Shown here: piece by piece, positions 52,227 to 62,024 of the stretch
Numbering within the stretch: the stretch's first letter is position 1
Layout of the letters: each line of letters starts with the position of its first letter
Origin: Roseococcus pinisoli
Lineage (GTDB): Bacteria; Pseudomonadota; Alphaproteobacteria; Acetobacterales; Acetobacteraceae
Reading direction: 5' to 3'
NCBI RefSeq assembly: GCF_018413645.1
Contig: NZ_JAHCDA010000002.1
Coordinates: forward strand, 186,001-250,000
DNA: 64,000 nucleotides
Translations under genes and position numbers: made by a program
Notes under the pieces: model-generated
Databases searched by the model: none
Told to the model about the DNA's origin: nothing
What the model saw: only the letters and a program-made list of their open reading frames with translations

Positions 52227-52917
52227 GAGCACTGCATATGGTCGGCGCGCTGCGCTGCAAAAGGGTTTGTTTCTCTTCGCAACGCCGGCCTTCGCCCAAG
52301 GGGCCGCCCCAGGGAACGCCCAAGGCATCCCGCAAGGGGGCTCGCCCGTGCGGCTGCTGGCACTGGGGGATTCGCTGACCGCCGGCTACGGTCTGCCGCG
52401 CGGCGACGGCTTCGTGCCCCGGCTGCAGGAAGCGCTCGTCGCGGCCGGGCGCCAGGTGCGGGTGATCAATGCCGGCGTCTCGGGCGACACCATGGCCGGC
52501 GGCTTGGCCCGGCTCGACTGGGCATTGGCGGAGCGTCCGCAGGCGGCGATCGTGGCGCTCGGCGCCAATGACGGGCTGCGCGGCCTGCCGCCGCCGCGGA
52601 TGGCCGAGGCGCTGGAATCGATCCTGTCCCGCCTGGAGGCGCGGCGCATTCCCGTGCTGCTCGCCGGCATGCTGGCCCCGCCCAACCTGGGTGGGGATTA
52701 CGGCCGGGCCTTCGAGGCGGTCTATCGCGATGCCGTGGCGAAGCGGCCCGACCTCATCTTCTACCCCTTCTTCCTCGACGGCGTGGCGGCCGACCGGGCG
52801 CTCAACCAGGCCGATGGTATCCACCCGAACCAGGCCGGCGTGGCCGAGCTGGTCCGGCGCATTCTCCCTGTCACGGAACAACTTCTGGACCGTGTGCCAC
52901 CAGCCGCCGCAGGATAA
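52225..52917 (+). CDS. tesA: GDSL lysophospholipase/thioesterase (TesA-like)
   Basis: 230 aa from ATG 52225. The signal-like start is followed by LLALGDSLTAGYGLP (Ser50), INAGVSGDTMAGG, GANDGLRG and DGIHPNQAG with Asp/His, the four SGNH blocks. A periplasmic esterase acting on lysophospholipids or acyl thioesters. Divergent tesA-ybbA-ybbP is a conserved neighbourhood. Confidence 0.9.
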
Positions 52918-52947
52918 CGGCGCGAATCCGGGAAGGGGGCCCAGCCC

Positions 52948-53484
52948 ATGCGTCTCTTCGTCGCTCTCGACCTTCCGCAGGAGGTTAAGGTCCGTCTGGC
53001 TGCCATGGCCGGCGGTATTCCAGGGGTCCGCTGGGTTCCCCCGGAGAACTACCACCTCACCCTGCGCTTCATCGGCGAGGTTCCGGGCCACATGGCCGAG
53101 GAAGTCGACCTCGCCCTCGCCCATATCCGCGCCAAGCCCTTCGAGCTGAGCCTCGCCGGCCTCGGCACCTTCGAGAAGGGCGGGCGAGTGCAGTCGCTGC
53201 ATGTGGTGGCCGAGCGCACGCCGGGCCTCGCGCATCTGCAGGCCAAGATCGAGACCGCGCTGCAGCGCGCCGGCCTGCCGCCGGAGCGCAAGAAGTTCGC
53301 GCCGCACGTGACCATCGCGCGCACCGACGGCGCGGCGCTGCCCAAGCTCGCGGGCTTCGTGCAGGCCCACAACCTCTTCCGGACCGAGCCGCTGACGGTG
53401 GAGCACTTCGTGCTCTTCTCCTCGCGGCTGGGGAAGGAGCAGGCGGTCTATACGCCGGAGGTCGAATACGCCCTGGCGGCGTGA
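52948..53484 (+). CDS. thpR: RNA 2',3'-cyclic phosphodiesterase
   Basis: 178 aa, normal ThpR length. Two HxTx motifs are present: HLTL (His36, Thr38) in NYHLTLRFIGEV and HVTI (His120, Thr122) in FAPHVTIAR. It belongs to the 2H phosphoesterase (LigT) family, hydrolysing 2',3'-cyclic ends of RNA. Follows tesA by 30 bases. Confidence 0.93.
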   Translation: MRLFVALDLPQEVKVRLAAMAGGIPGVRWVPPENYHLTLRFIGEVPGHMAEEVDLALAHIRAKPFELSLAGLGTFEKGGRVQSLHVVAERTPGLAHLQAKIETALQRAGLPPERKKFAPHVTIARTDGAALPKLAGFVQAHNLFRTEPLTVEHFVLFSSRLGKEQAVYTPEVEYALAA

Positions 53485-53544
53485 GGCGGGGCCGCGCGCC
53501 GTCGGGGATTGAGGCCTGGGCGCCCGTCCCGTAAAGCATCCGGT

Positions 53545-53928
53545 GTGGCAAAGTTCCGCGCCCCGCTGATCCTGTTCGTGGCCGCGCTGCTGTTCTGGCA
53601 GTCCGGCCTGGCGGCGGCGCATTGCCTGCGCGCCATGTCGCATGGCGGCGATGCGGTCGAGATCTGCTCGATCGACGGCGTGCGGGTCATTCACCTCGAC
53701 GACCAGGGCAATCCGCTGGCGGACCAGCCCTCGGACTCGATGGCGGGCGGCTTCTGCCCGGTGTGCCACGGCATGCCGGCCGTCGCCCTGCCGGAACCGC
53801 CGATGCTCGCCTTGCCGGCCTGGACCGGCGAGGCCGTGGCCTGGCACGCGGCCGGCGAGGCGCGGCTTCTGCCGCCCGCCCGCGCGCCGCCCTACCGCAC
53901 CCGCGCTCCACCCATCCTCACGGCCTGA
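53545..53928 (+). CDS. DUF2946-like exported protein, copper-associated
   Basis: 127 aa from GTG 53545. A signal peptide/TM (APLILFVAALLFWQSGLAAA) leads into a region with the pair FCPVCHG near residue 73 and a Pro-rich C-terminus. DUF2946-type proteins commonly precede TonB receptors and PCuAC genes in copper loci, as here. Function unknown; the CxxC suggests metal handling. Confidence 0.6.
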   Translation: MAKFRAPLILFVAALLFWQSGLAAAHCLRAMSHGGDAVEICSIDGVRVIHLDDQGNPLADQPSDSMAGGFCPVCHGMPAVALPEPPMLALPAWTGEAVAWHAAGEARLLPPARAPPYRTRAPPILTA

Positions 53929-53988
53929 ACCCGCCCGCACGGCCGCGCGCGGCCGCGCGCCTGTTCTCGTTCGTGACGGATCTGTCCG

Positions 53989-56037
53989 ATGTTCAAGCGT
54001 CTACCCGCCAGCCTTGGCGCATTGCTGCCTTTCGCCGCCTTTCCCGTGCTCGCCCAGACCACCGACCTGCCCGAGATGCAGGTGAGCGCGCCGCGCCCCG
54101 CCTTGACCGCGCCGACCAATGCGGAAGCGCAAACGCGGCTCTGGTCCAGCCCCGGCGCCAATACGGTGGTGCCCGCCAGCGACTTCCTGGACCGCCCCGG
54201 CACGACCGGAATCCGCGACATGCTGGAATACACGCCCGGCGTCTTCGCCCAGCCGAAATGGGGCGAGGACACGCGCCTTTCGATCCGCGGCTCAGGCCTC
54301 GCGCGCGGCTTCCACCTGCGCGGCGTGCGGCTCTACCAGGACGGGATCCCGGTGAACCAGGCCGATGGCAGCGGCGACTTCCAGGAGCTCGACCCGCTGA
54401 CCTTCCAGCGCGTCGAGGTGCTGCGCGGCGGCAATGCCTTCGCGCTCGGGGCCAATACGCTCGGCGGGGCGCTGAACTTCGTGACGCCGACGGGGCGCGA
54501 CGCGCCAGGCGTCAATCTGCGCGGCGAGGGCGGCAGCTTCGGCTTCTGGCGCGGCCAGGTCAGCGCCGGGGGCGTGCAGGGGCCGCTGGACGGCTGGATC
54601 AGCGGCACCATGGCCGGCCAGTCCGGCTATCGCGACCACAGCGGCGGCACCAGCGGGCGCCTGAACCTCAACCTCGGCTACCGCCTCTCCGACAACGTCG
54701 AAACGCGGCTCTTCTTCACGCATAATTCCATCCAGCAGGACATTCCGGGCTCCGTGACGCGCAGCCAGGCGCTGAACACGCCGCGGATGGCCAATGCGAC
54801 GAACCTCGCGCTCAACTACCAGCGCAATATCGACAGCTACCGGATCGGCTCCCGCACCGCGATTCAGGTGAACAACGAGACGCTGCTGGAGTTCGGCGGC
54901 AGCTTCGTCACGCGGCAGCTCAACCACCCGATCTTCCAGTACATCGACAACCGCACCAACGACGTGAACCTCTTCGCCCGCGGGACCTGGGACGGCATGG
55001 TGGCCGGGATGCGGAACCGCTTCGTGGGCGGGCTCAACTACGCCTATGGCACGACCGACAACCGGCGCTTCGTGAACCTGCGCGGTGTCCGCGGCGCGCA
55101 GACCTACGCCTCCTGGGATACGGCCGAGACGGTCGATGGCTATTTCGAGAACAGCCTCTACGTGCTGCCGCGGCTGGCCGTCGTCACGGGCGTTTCGGGC
55201 GGCGGGGCGACGCGTTCCAGCGACAATCGCCTGAATCCGGCGCTGAGCGGCTCGGGCCGCTGGAACTGGATCAACCCGCGTGCCGGCCTGCTCTGGCAGG
55301 CGACGCCGACCGTGCAGGCCTTCGGCAACGTCACCTGGTCCACCGAGCCGCCGACGCTTTCCGACCTCGTGGCGCTGGTGCCGCTGGGCGGCTTCAACCT
55401 GCTGAAGCCCCAGCGTGCCGCCACCCTCGAGATCGGCACTCGCGGCACCCTCGGGCGCTTCGGCTTCGAGGCGACGGCGTATCGGAGCTGGATGGACAAG
55501 GAGATCCAGCTTTTCGTCGGCCCGACCTCCGGCACCAGCTACGCCCGCAACGCCGACCGCACGATTCATCAGGGCGTGGAGCTCGCCGGCACGGTCCTCG
55601 CCGGAAGCGACCTCGTGAGCCGGGGCGACAGCGTGACGCTGCGCGGCGCCTATACCTTCAGCGACTTCCGCTTCGACGGCGACGCGACCTATCGCGACAA
55701 CCAGCTCCCCGGCGCGCCGCGCCATGTGCTGCGGGCCGAGGCGCGCTACCGCCACCCTTCCGGCTTCTGGATCGCACCCAATCTGGACTACGTGCCGGAG
55801 GGCTTCTTCGTGGACAACGCCAATACCACGCGCACCAACAGCTACGCGCTCATCGGCCTGCGCGCCGGGGCGGAGCTGCTGGACGGCCGCCTCGGCCTCT
55901 TCGTCGAGGCGCGCAACCTGGCCGACCGTCGCTATATCTCCTCCGCTTCGGTCGCCCCCGTCGCCGCGCCCAACGCGGCCCTGTTCGAACCCGGTTTCGG
56001 CCGCTCGGCCTATGCCGGCGCCCGCTTCCGCTTCTGA
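53989..56037 (+). CDS. TonB-dependent outer-membrane receptor, probable copper importer
   Basis: 682 aa. After the signal peptide a plug domain (LSIRGSGLARGFHLRGVRLYQDGIPVN, in parts; VEVLRGGNAFALGANTLGGALNFVTP) leads to a 22-strand barrel ending with the aromatic terminus ARFRF. Its place between a DUF2946 gene and a YcnI-PCuAC fusion points to copper uptake, although plug sequence alone would also suit a siderophore-type receptor. Confidence 0.8.
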   Translation: MFKRLPASLGALLPFAAFPVLAQTTDLPEMQVSAPRPALTAPTNAEAQTRLWSSPGANTVVPASDFLDRPGTTGIRDMLEYTPGVFAQPKWGEDTRLSIRGSGLARGFHLRGVRLYQDGIPVNQADGSGDFQELDPLTFQRVEVLRGGNAFALGANTLGGALNFVTPTGRDAPGVNLRGEGGSFGFWRGQVSAGGVQGPLDGWISGTMAGQSGYRDHSGGTSGRLNLNLGYRLSDNVETRLFFTHNSIQQDIPGSVTRSQALNTPRMANATNLALNYQRNIDSYRIGSRTAIQVNNETLLEFGGSFVTRQLNHPIFQYIDNRTNDVNLFARGTWDGMVAGMRNRFVGGLNYAYGTTDNRRFVNLRGVRGAQTYASWDTAETVDGYFENSLYVLPRLAVVTGVSGGGATRSSDNRLNPALSGSGRWNWINPRAGLLWQATPTVQAFGNVTWSTEPPTLSDLVALVPLGGFNLLKPQRAATLEIGTRGTLGRFGFEATAYRSWMDKEIQLFVGPTSGTSYARNADRTIHQGVELAGTVLAGSDLVSRGDSVTLRGAYTFSDFRFDGDATYRDNQLPGAPRHVLRAEARYRHPSGFWIAPNLDYVPEGFFVDNANTTRTNSYALIGLRAGAELLDGRLGLFVEARNLADRRYISSASVAPVAAPNAALFEPGFGRSAYAGARFRF

Positions 56038-56052
56038 AGAAGGACTCTCCCG

Positions 56053-56934
56053 ATGAAAAAGCTTCTCGCGCTCCTCCTCGCCACGGCCTCGCCGGCCATG
56101 GCGCATGTCACGATCGATCCGACCGAGGCCTCGCCCGCCAGCTACACGCGGCTGGCCTTCCGCGTCGGCCACGGCTGCGGCGGCGCGGCGACGACCGCCA
56201 TCGAGGTCGCGTTGCCCGAGGGCACGACCGTCGCGCGGCCCATGGCCAAGCCCGGCTGGGAGATCGCGGTCGAGCCCGGCGCCTCGATCGCCTGGCGCGG
56301 CGGCCCGCTGGCCGATGACCGCTACGACGAATTCGTCATGCTGGTCCGCACCCCCGCCCGCGGCGGCGAGGCCGTGGCCTTCCCGGTGACCCAGCGCTGC
56401 GGCGAGACCGTCGCCGCCTGGACGCAGGTGGCGGGCGAGGGCGAGGCGCGGCCGCGCTTCCCCGCGCCGCTGCTGCGCCTCGCCCAGGCTGCCGCTCCGA
56501 CGCAGGGCCACGCGGCCCCGCAGACGCCGGCGGTCACCGCCGCCACGCTGTCGCTGGAGAATGGCTGGACCCGCGCGGCGGGGCAGGGGCGGCAGGGCGC
56601 CGGCTTCGTGACGATCCGCAATACCGGCACCGAGCCGGATCGTCTCGTCGCGGCGAGCAGCCCCGCCGCCTCGCGTGTCGAGCTGCATACCAGCCTGCGG
56701 GAGGGCGACGTGATGCGCATGCGCCCAGTCGAGACGATCGAGATCCCGGCCGGCGGCAGCGTCGCGCTGGCGCCCGGCGGATTCCACATGATGCTGCTGG
56801 GGCTGACGCGGTCGCTCGAGGTGGGGCAGGTGATCCCGCTCAGCCTTCGCTTCGAGCGCGCGGGCCAAGTGACGGTGAACCTCACCGTGCAGGCGGCCGG
56901 CGCGCGCGGCCCGGCACAGGGCCATCAGCACTAG
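56053..56934 (+). CDS. YcnI (DUF1775) - PCuAC fusion copper chaperone
   Basis: 293 aa with a signal peptide. Residues about 18-140 form a YcnI/DUF1775 domain that begins at the mature His (AHVTIDPTEA). After a His/Ala linker, residues about 165-285 are a PCuAC domain with the H...M...HxM copper site (VELHTS, MRMRPVE, GGFHMML). Both modules bind copper in the periplasm; the fusion would pass copper between them. Gene spacing of 15 bp to the receptor implies an operon. Confidence 0.88.
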   Translation: MKKLLALLLATASPAMAHVTIDPTEASPASYTRLAFRVGHGCGGAATTAIEVALPEGTTVARPMAKPGWEIAVEPGASIAWRGGPLADDRYDEFVMLVRTPARGGEAVAFPVTQRCGETVAAWTQVAGEGEARPRFPAPLLRLAQAAAPTQGHAAPQTPAVTAATLSLENGWTRAAGQGRQGAGFVTIRNTGTEPDRLVAASSPAASRVELHTSLREGDVMRMRPVETIEIPAGGSVALAPGGFHMMLLGLTRSLEVGQVIPLSLRFERAGQVTVNLTVQAAGARGPAQGHQH

Positions 56935-56948
56935 GCTGGATACACTGG

Positions 56949-56981
56949 CCGGCTGATCACACCACGACCGTGATCAGCCGG
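56949..56981. terminator. Hairpin terminator between convergent genes
   Basis: A perfect 11-bp stem (CCGGCTGATCA / TGATCAGCCGG) with an 11-base loop and TTTG after it. It ends the copper operon on the plus strand and contains the stop of the convergent oxidase gene. Confidence 0.65.
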
Positions 56982-58119
56982 TTTGAGACCGCTCCCAGAT
57001 GATGGAGCGATCGATCGCGTCCAGGGTCGGGCAGCCGGTGAGGGTCATCGCGATCTCGAGCTCGGTGCGCAGGATCTTCACGACATGGGCGATCCCGACC
57101 GGGCCGCCCACCGCGAGGCCGTAAATGTAGGGGCGGCCGATGAGCACGGCCTTCGCGCCCAGGGCGAGCGCCTTGAGCGCGTCGCTGCCGCGTCGGATGC
57201 CGCCATCCATCAGGACCGGGATGCGCCCGGCCACCGCCTCGGCGACCCGGGGGAGCGCCTCGATGCTGGCGGGCGCCGTGTCCAGCGCGCGGCCGCCGTG
57301 GTTTGAGACGATCAGCCCGTCCAGGCCTTCGGCGACGGCGCGCGCGGCATCCGCCGGCGACATGATTCCCTTCAGCACGATCGGCAGCCGCGTGACGGTG
57401 CGCAGCCAGGCGATGTCCTTCCAGGTGGCGGCGCCGGCCAGGAGCCCGCGGAAAACCTCGCTCTCATGCGGCTCGGCGCGCGGCGGCGGCGGGGGCGTGA
57501 GGCCGCGGAGATTCGCCGCCTCAATGCCGGCCGGCAGGCGGAAACCCGCGCGCTGCTCGCGGTTGCGGAGCGTCACCGGCGCATCGACGGTCACCACCAG
57601 GGCACGGTAGCCGGCCTCTTCCGCGCGGCGTGCCAGCACGGCGGTGAAGGCACGGTCGTGCTGCATGTAGAGCTGGAACCAGAGCGGGGAGGTCGCCTGG
57701 CGGGCCACCTGTTCCAGCGTGACGCTGGCCTGCGTGCTCACGACCATGCCGGCGCGGATCGCGCTGGCGCCGAAGGCCGTGGCCAGTTCGCCGTCCGGAT
57801 GGACCAGGCGGTGGAAGGCCACCGGCGCCAGCAGGAAGGGATGCTCGTATTCGTCGCCGAAGAGGCTGAGCCGGGTATGGGCCCCGCTCATCTCGGCGAG
57901 GACGCGGCCCTCCAGGCGAAGGCGGTCGAAGGCCTCCCGATTGGCGCGCAGCGTCAGCTCGTCCGCCGTGCCCGTGGAGATATAGGCCCAGGCGTTCTCG
58001 CCCATCCGCTCCCGTGCGAAGGCCTCGTAATCGGTGACGGTGAGGATTCCCGGGGGAATGGGGGGCGCCTGGAAAATCGTCTCATCTCCTTCAAAGGCCT
58101 CGGAAAATACCATGGCCAT
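56974..58119 (-). CDS. FMN-dependent alpha-hydroxy-acid oxidase/dehydrogenase
   Basis: 381 aa. TIM-barrel family with WAYISTGTADELTLR, FLLAPVAFHRLVHPDGE, LWFQLYMQHDR, VVTVDAPV, LPIVLKGIMSPADA, IVSNHGGRALD (catalytic His) and DGGIRRGSDALKALALGAKAV. The order and length match LldD/glycolate oxidase. It oxidises L-lactate or a related L-2-hydroxyacid; which one is not decidable. Confidence 0.9.
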   Translation of the reverse strand: MAMVFSEAFEGDETIFQAPPIPPGILTVTDYEAFARERMGENAWAYISTGTADELTLRANREAFDRLRLEGRVLAEMSGAHTRLSLFGDEYEHPFLLAPVAFHRLVHPDGELATAFGASAIRAGMVVSTQASVTLEQVARQATSPLWFQLYMQHDRAFTAVLARRAEEAGYRALVVTVDAPVTLRNREQRAGFRLPAGIEAANLRGLTPPPPPRAEPHESEVFRGLLAGAATWKDIAWLRTVTRLPIVLKGIMSPADAARAVAEGLDGLIVSNHGGRALDTAPASIEALPRVAEAVAGRIPVLMDGGIRRGSDALKALALGAKAVLIGRPYIYGLAVGGPVGIAHVVKILRTELEIAMTLTGCPTLDAIDRSIIWERSQTG

Positions 58120-58243
58120 GGCGTTGCTAAAATGTCACGTGGGCGCTGCAAACATCACTAACTCGGGTAGCAAATCCCTCATCCGCGTTGTCGCGACATG
58201 AGAGTGAAACTAATAGGCGTTCGCAACATCCGAAGGGTTCGAT

Positions 58244-60490
58244 ATGTCGCGACGCGCCACCTTGCACAATTCAGTCTCGCAAGCTGCCTTCACCGCAAGC
58301 CTCGCCGTGGTCCTCACGACCGCTTTTCACGAGCAGGCGCATGCGCAGGCCGCTGTGGCCCCGGTCGTGGAGGCGCCGGCCGCGCTGACGCTGCCCACCG
58401 TGGATGTGCAAAGCCGCGTCGATCCTGCCAATACCCTGCAGCGCCCCACGGGCATCTCCCGCCTGCCGGGCACCGTCCAGGACACGCCGCAGGTCATCAA
58501 CACCATCCCGCGCGAGGTGCTGGAGCAGCAGGGCGTGACCACGCTCGACCAGGCGCTGCGCAACGTGCCGGGCATCACCTCCTCGATCGGCGAGGGCAAT
58601 GGCGGCGTCGCGGGCGACCAGTTCCGCATCCGCGGCTTCTCGGCGCAGAACGACGTCTACGTCGACGGTATGCGCGACTTCGGCTCCTACACGCGTGACG
58701 CCTTCAACTTCGACAGCGTGTCCGTCCTGAAGGGCCCCTCGGCCACGACCTTCGGGCAGCAGACGATCGGCGGCGCGATCAACATCCAGACCCGCACACC
58801 GTTCCTCGGCAATTCCATTAGCGGCACGATCTCGGGCGGCACCGATTCCTTCGTGCGCGGCAATGTCGATGTGAACCGCCGCCTCAACGACACGACGGCC
58901 GTCCGCCTCAACCTGATGGGCCACTACAACCGCGTCGCCGGCCGCGACCAGGTGGATTCCGGCCGCTGGGGCATCGCGCCCTCGATCGCCTTCGGCCTGG
59001 GCACGCCCACGACGCTGACCGTCGACTACATGCACTTCGAGGATCGCCGCACGCCCGACTACGGCGTGCCGGTCGTGCGCGCGCCGGGCCAGAGCGTCAG
59101 CCGCCCGGCCACGGAATACGGCCTGCGCCGCGGCAACTGGTACGGCATCAGCTCCGACCGCGACAACACCACGGTGGACCGCGTCACCGCCCGGCTGCGC
59201 CACGAATTCGCCGACTGGCTGACCCTGCACAACGACACGCGCGTGGGCTTCGCGACCCGCGACTTCGCCGCCTCGCCGCCGACCTGCGATGCGACCTGCA
59301 CCAGCCTGTTCTTCGGCCCGAACCCGGGCCGGGCGCGCGTCGCCTACTCCGGCGGCGTCTCGCCCTTCCACCAGGAGACCTGGGGCGTCCAGAACCTGAC
59401 GACGGCGGTCGCGCGCTTCCACACCGGGCCTTTCCGCCACGAGGCCACGCTCGGCTTCGACGCCTGGTTCCAGCATGACGAGCGCACCGGCTACGCCTAC
59501 AGCGCCACGCGCTCCAACAGCCTGGTGAGCCCGACCCGGTCGAACGCGCTCTACCGCATCCTCGCCGGCAGCGGCGCCAATGTTCGCGAGACGCAGCAGC
59601 GCCACCTGGGCGGCTTCGTGACCGACCGTATGTGGTTCACGCCGGAGATCTCCGTCATCGGCGGCCTGCGCGTCAGCAACTACGACCTCAGCTACAAGAC
59701 CTACGGCAACGGCGTGGCGACCACCGCCCTCGGCGCCAACCAGACCTTCGTCGATCCGCGCGCCAGCCTGGTCTGGGAGCCGACGCCCTCGCAGACCTAC
59801 TACTTCTCCTATGCTTCCTCGACGACGCCGGCCGGCTCCTTCATCACGACCTTCCCGGCCGGCCTGACCGCGGCCACGCAATCCCTCGACCCGGAGCGCA
59901 ACCGGATCTTCGAGCTCGGCGCCAAGTTCAGCCTGATGAACAACCGCCTCGGCCTCTACGGCTCGCTCTTCCGCATCGAGAAGGAGGGTGCCTATGTCAC
60001 CGATCCGGTCTCGGGCGCGACCACCCAGTCGGGTGACTCGCAGCGCAACCAGGGCATCGAGCTCGGCGTGACCGGCCAGCTCACGCGCGACTGGAATCTG
60101 AGCGCCAACTACACCTACATGGACAGTGAGACGACGCGCTCCGCGACCGCGGCCAATCTCGGCCGTCGCGTGCAGTACGTGCCGCGCCACGCGGCGTCGG
60201 TCTGGTCGACCTACGAGGCCTTCCGCGACACGCCCTACCAGCTGACGGTGGGCGGCGGCGTGACCTGGCGCTCGATGGCCTATCTGAACGCCGACAACAC
60301 CGCCTCGGTGCCGTCGAACTTCTCGCTCGATGCCATGCTCTCGCACAGCTTCGGCGAGCGGCGGCAGTGGCGCGTGGCGGTCAACGGCTACAACCTGACG
60401 AACGAGCTGAACTACGACAGCCTCTTCGGCACCCGCGCCAATCCCTCGGCCGGCCGGACGGTGATCTTCAGCCTCTCGGCGGCGTATTGA
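58244..60490 (+). CDS. TonB-dependent siderophore receptor (Fiu-like)
   Basis: 748 aa, GAAGGG before the ATG. After a signal peptide, the TonB-box region and plug (DTPQVINTIPREVLEQQG, LDQALRNVPGITSS, GDQFRIRGFSAQNDVYVDG, VSVLKGPSATTFGQQTIGG) match catecholate-siderophore receptors of the Fiu/BfrD type. The barrel ends VIFSLSAAY with the terminal aromatic residue. Iron uptake is likely. No Fur or RirA box could be recognised with confidence upstream. Confidence 0.88.
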   Translation: MSRRATLHNSVSQAAFTASLAVVLTTAFHEQAHAQAAVAPVVEAPAALTLPTVDVQSRVDPANTLQRPTGISRLPGTVQDTPQVINTIPREVLEQQGVTTLDQALRNVPGITSSIGEGNGGVAGDQFRIRGFSAQNDVYVDGMRDFGSYTRDAFNFDSVSVLKGPSATTFGQQTIGGAINIQTRTPFLGNSISGTISGGTDSFVRGNVDVNRRLNDTTAVRLNLMGHYNRVAGRDQVDSGRWGIAPSIAFGLGTPTTLTVDYMHFEDRRTPDYGVPVVRAPGQSVSRPATEYGLRRGNWYGISSDRDNTTVDRVTARLRHEFADWLTLHNDTRVGFATRDFAASPPTCDATCTSLFFGPNPGRARVAYSGGVSPFHQETWGVQNLTTAVARFHTGPFRHEATLGFDAWFQHDERTGYAYSATRSNSLVSPTRSNALYRILAGSGANVRETQQRHLGGFVTDRMWFTPEISVIGGLRVSNYDLSYKTYGNGVATTALGANQTFVDPRASLVWEPTPSQTYYFSYASSTTPAGSFITTFPAGLTAATQSLDPERNRIFELGAKFSLMNNRLGLYGSLFRIEKEGAYVTDPVSGATTQSGDSQRNQGIELGVTGQLTRDWNLSANYTYMDSETTRSATAANLGRRVQYVPRHAASVWSTYEAFRDTPYQLTVGGGVTWRSMAYLNADNTASVPSNFSLDAMLSHSFGERRQWRVAVNGYNLTNELNYDSLFGTRANPSAGRTVIFSLSAAY

Positions 60491-60497
60491 TCGAAAA

Positions 60498-60521
60498 GGC
60501 GAGGGGGCTTTCCCCCTCGCC
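60498..60521. terminator. Bidirectional terminator
   Basis: A perfect 10-bp stem (GGCGAGGGGG / CCCCCTCGCC) with a CTTT loop, preceded by AAAA, between the receptor gene and the convergent epimerase. Confidence 0.75.
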
Positions 60522-60527
60522 GCCCGC

Positions 60528-61511
60528 CTATCCGAAGTAGCGTCGCCACCAGGCGACGAAGCGGCCGAGCCCGGTTCGCAGATCCGTCACCGGCTCCCAT
60601 CCGAAATCGCGCTTCATCGCCGAGACATCCGCGAAGGTGCCCGGCACGTCGCCCGGCTGCATCGGCAGCAGCACGCGCTCCGCTTTCACGCCCAGCGCCT
60701 CCTCGAGGAAGGCGACCATGTCCAGCAGCTGTTCCGGCCGGCTGTTGCCGATGTTGTAGGTCCGGTGAGTGCCGGCGGCGGGCGCGTGGTCCAGCGCGGC
60801 GAGGATGCCGGTCACGATGTCGTCCACATAGGTGAAGTCGCGCATCATCCGGCCCTCGTTGAAGAGCTTGATGGGCTGGCCCTTCAGCATCGCGTCGGTG
60901 AAAAGCCAATAGGCCATGTCCGGCCGGCCCCAGGGGCCATAGACCGTGAAGAAGCGCAGCCCCGTCTGCGGCAGGCCATAGAGGTCCGTGTAGGACTTGC
61001 TCATCATCTCGCCCGCCAGCTTGGTCGCGGCGTAGAGCGAGGCGGGACGCTCGGCGCGGTCGGTCTCGCGGAAGGGCTGGCCATCCTGGCGCGAGCCGTA
61101 GACCGAGCTGGTCGAGGCATAGACCGTGTGGCCGATCCGCCCCTCGCTGCGCCGCACGCCTTCCAGGATCGAGAGATGGCCGGTGACGTTGGCCGAGGTA
61201 TAGGCGAAGGGCGCCTCGAGCGACCATCGCACGCCCGCCTGGGCGCCGAGATGCACTACGCGATCGATATCCGGCCGGGCCGCCATCAGACCGAGGACGC
61301 CCTCCGTATCGGCTAGGTCGAGGCGATGGAACTCGAAGGCGCCGGGCGCCGCCTGGCCGGTGAGGGCCTGGAGCCGCGCTTCCTTCAGCGCGGGGTCGTA
61401 ATAGGGGTTGAGGTTGTCGAGACCGACGACCTCCTCCCCGCGGGCGAGCAAGGCTTGGCTGACATGCGCGCCGATGAAGCCGGCGGCCCCGGTGACCAGG
61501 ACACGTCCCAT
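60528..61511 (-). CDS. NAD-dependent epimerase, UDP-glucuronate 4-epimerase-like
   Basis: 327 aa short-chain (extended) fold. VLVTGAAGFIGAHVSQALL, GLDNLNPYYDPALKEARL (typical of UDP-glucuronate 4-epimerases), STSSVYGS and YAATKLAGE give the Ser/Tyr/Lys triad, and GLRFFTVYGPWGRPDMA follows. It would supply UDP-galacturonate for surface polysaccharide. Confidence 0.88.
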   Translation of the reverse strand: MGRVLVTGAAGFIGAHVSQALLARGEEVVGLDNLNPYYDPALKEARLQALTGQAAPGAFEFHRLDLADTEGVLGLMAARPDIDRVVHLGAQAGVRWSLEAPFAYTSANVTGHLSILEGVRRSEGRIGHTVYASTSSVYGSRQDGQPFRETDRAERPASLYAATKLAGEMMSKSYTDLYGLPQTGLRFFTVYGPWGRPDMAYWLFTDAMLKGQPIKLFNEGRMMRDFTYVDDIVTGILAALDHAPAAGTHRTYNIGNSRPEQLLDMVAFLEEALGVKAERVLLPMQPGDVPGTFADVSAMKRDFGWEPVTDLRTGLGRFVAWWRRYFG

Positions 61512-61556
61512 TCGCTCACTTCCCTGCTTTCATGGCCAGCCGTGGGGCTGGCCGGC

Positions 61557-62024
61557 TCAACCCCGGCCGCGGTAGCCCGGCACGTCCTGCGGCGGGATCC
61601 ACACGCCTTCGGGCGGCGTCCCGGTCTGGTAGAAGACGTCGATCGGAATGCCGCCGCGCGGGTACCAGTAGCCGCCGATGCGCAGCCAGGCCGGGTCCAG
61701 CAGCGTGACCAGCCGCCGCGCGATGTCCAGCGTGCAGGCCTCGTGGAAGGAGCCGTGGTTGCGGAAGCTGCCGAGGAAGAGCTTGAGGCTCTTGCTCTCC
61801 ACGATCCAGGCGCCCGGCACGTAGTCGATCACGAGATGTGCGAAGTCCGGCTGGCCGGTCAGCGGGCAGAGCGAGGTGAATTCGGGTGCGGCGAAGCGGA
61901 TGCAATAGGCGAGCTCGGCATGCGGGTTGGGCACGCGCTCCAGCACGGCCTGGTCCGGCGAGGCGGGCAGGGGCGTATGGGCACCCAGCTGCGTGAGGGC
62001 GCCGGTTTCGGTCTGCGTCGTCAT
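61557..62024 (-). CDS. queF: NADPH-dependent 7-cyano-7-deazaguanine reductase
   Basis: 155 aa from ATG 62024, which overlaps the tgt stop. Single-domain QueF with the nucleophile Cys and Asp in [19 protein letters not shown] and the NADPH motif [16 protein letters not shown]. It reduces preQ0 to preQ1 for queuosine synthesis. Third gene of queA-tgt-queF. Confidence 0.95.
   Translation of the reverse strand: MTTQTETGALTQLGAHTPLPASPDQAVLERVPNPHAELAYCIRFAAPEFTSLCPLTGQPDFAHLVIDYVPGAWIVESKSLKLFLGSFRNHGSFHEACTLDIARRLVTLLDPAWLRIGGYWYPRGGIPIDVFYQTGTPPEGVWIPPQDVPGYRGRG

Noticed and set aside
54292-56931. Very long open frame (879 codons) on the minus strand opposite the TonB receptor and YcnI-PCuAC genes
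   Set aside because: Composition is Ala/Arg/Gly/His-rich without domains, and the plus strand carries clear full-length families; it is an antisense artefact of high GC.
58120-58243. Fur/RirA/Irr box upstream of the siderophore receptor
   Set aside because: No segment matched a known iron box well enough to report.
58271-60346. 691-codon minus-strand frame opposite the siderophore receptor
   Set aside because: Same pattern of GC-driven shadow; the plus strand shows complete plug and barrel motifs.
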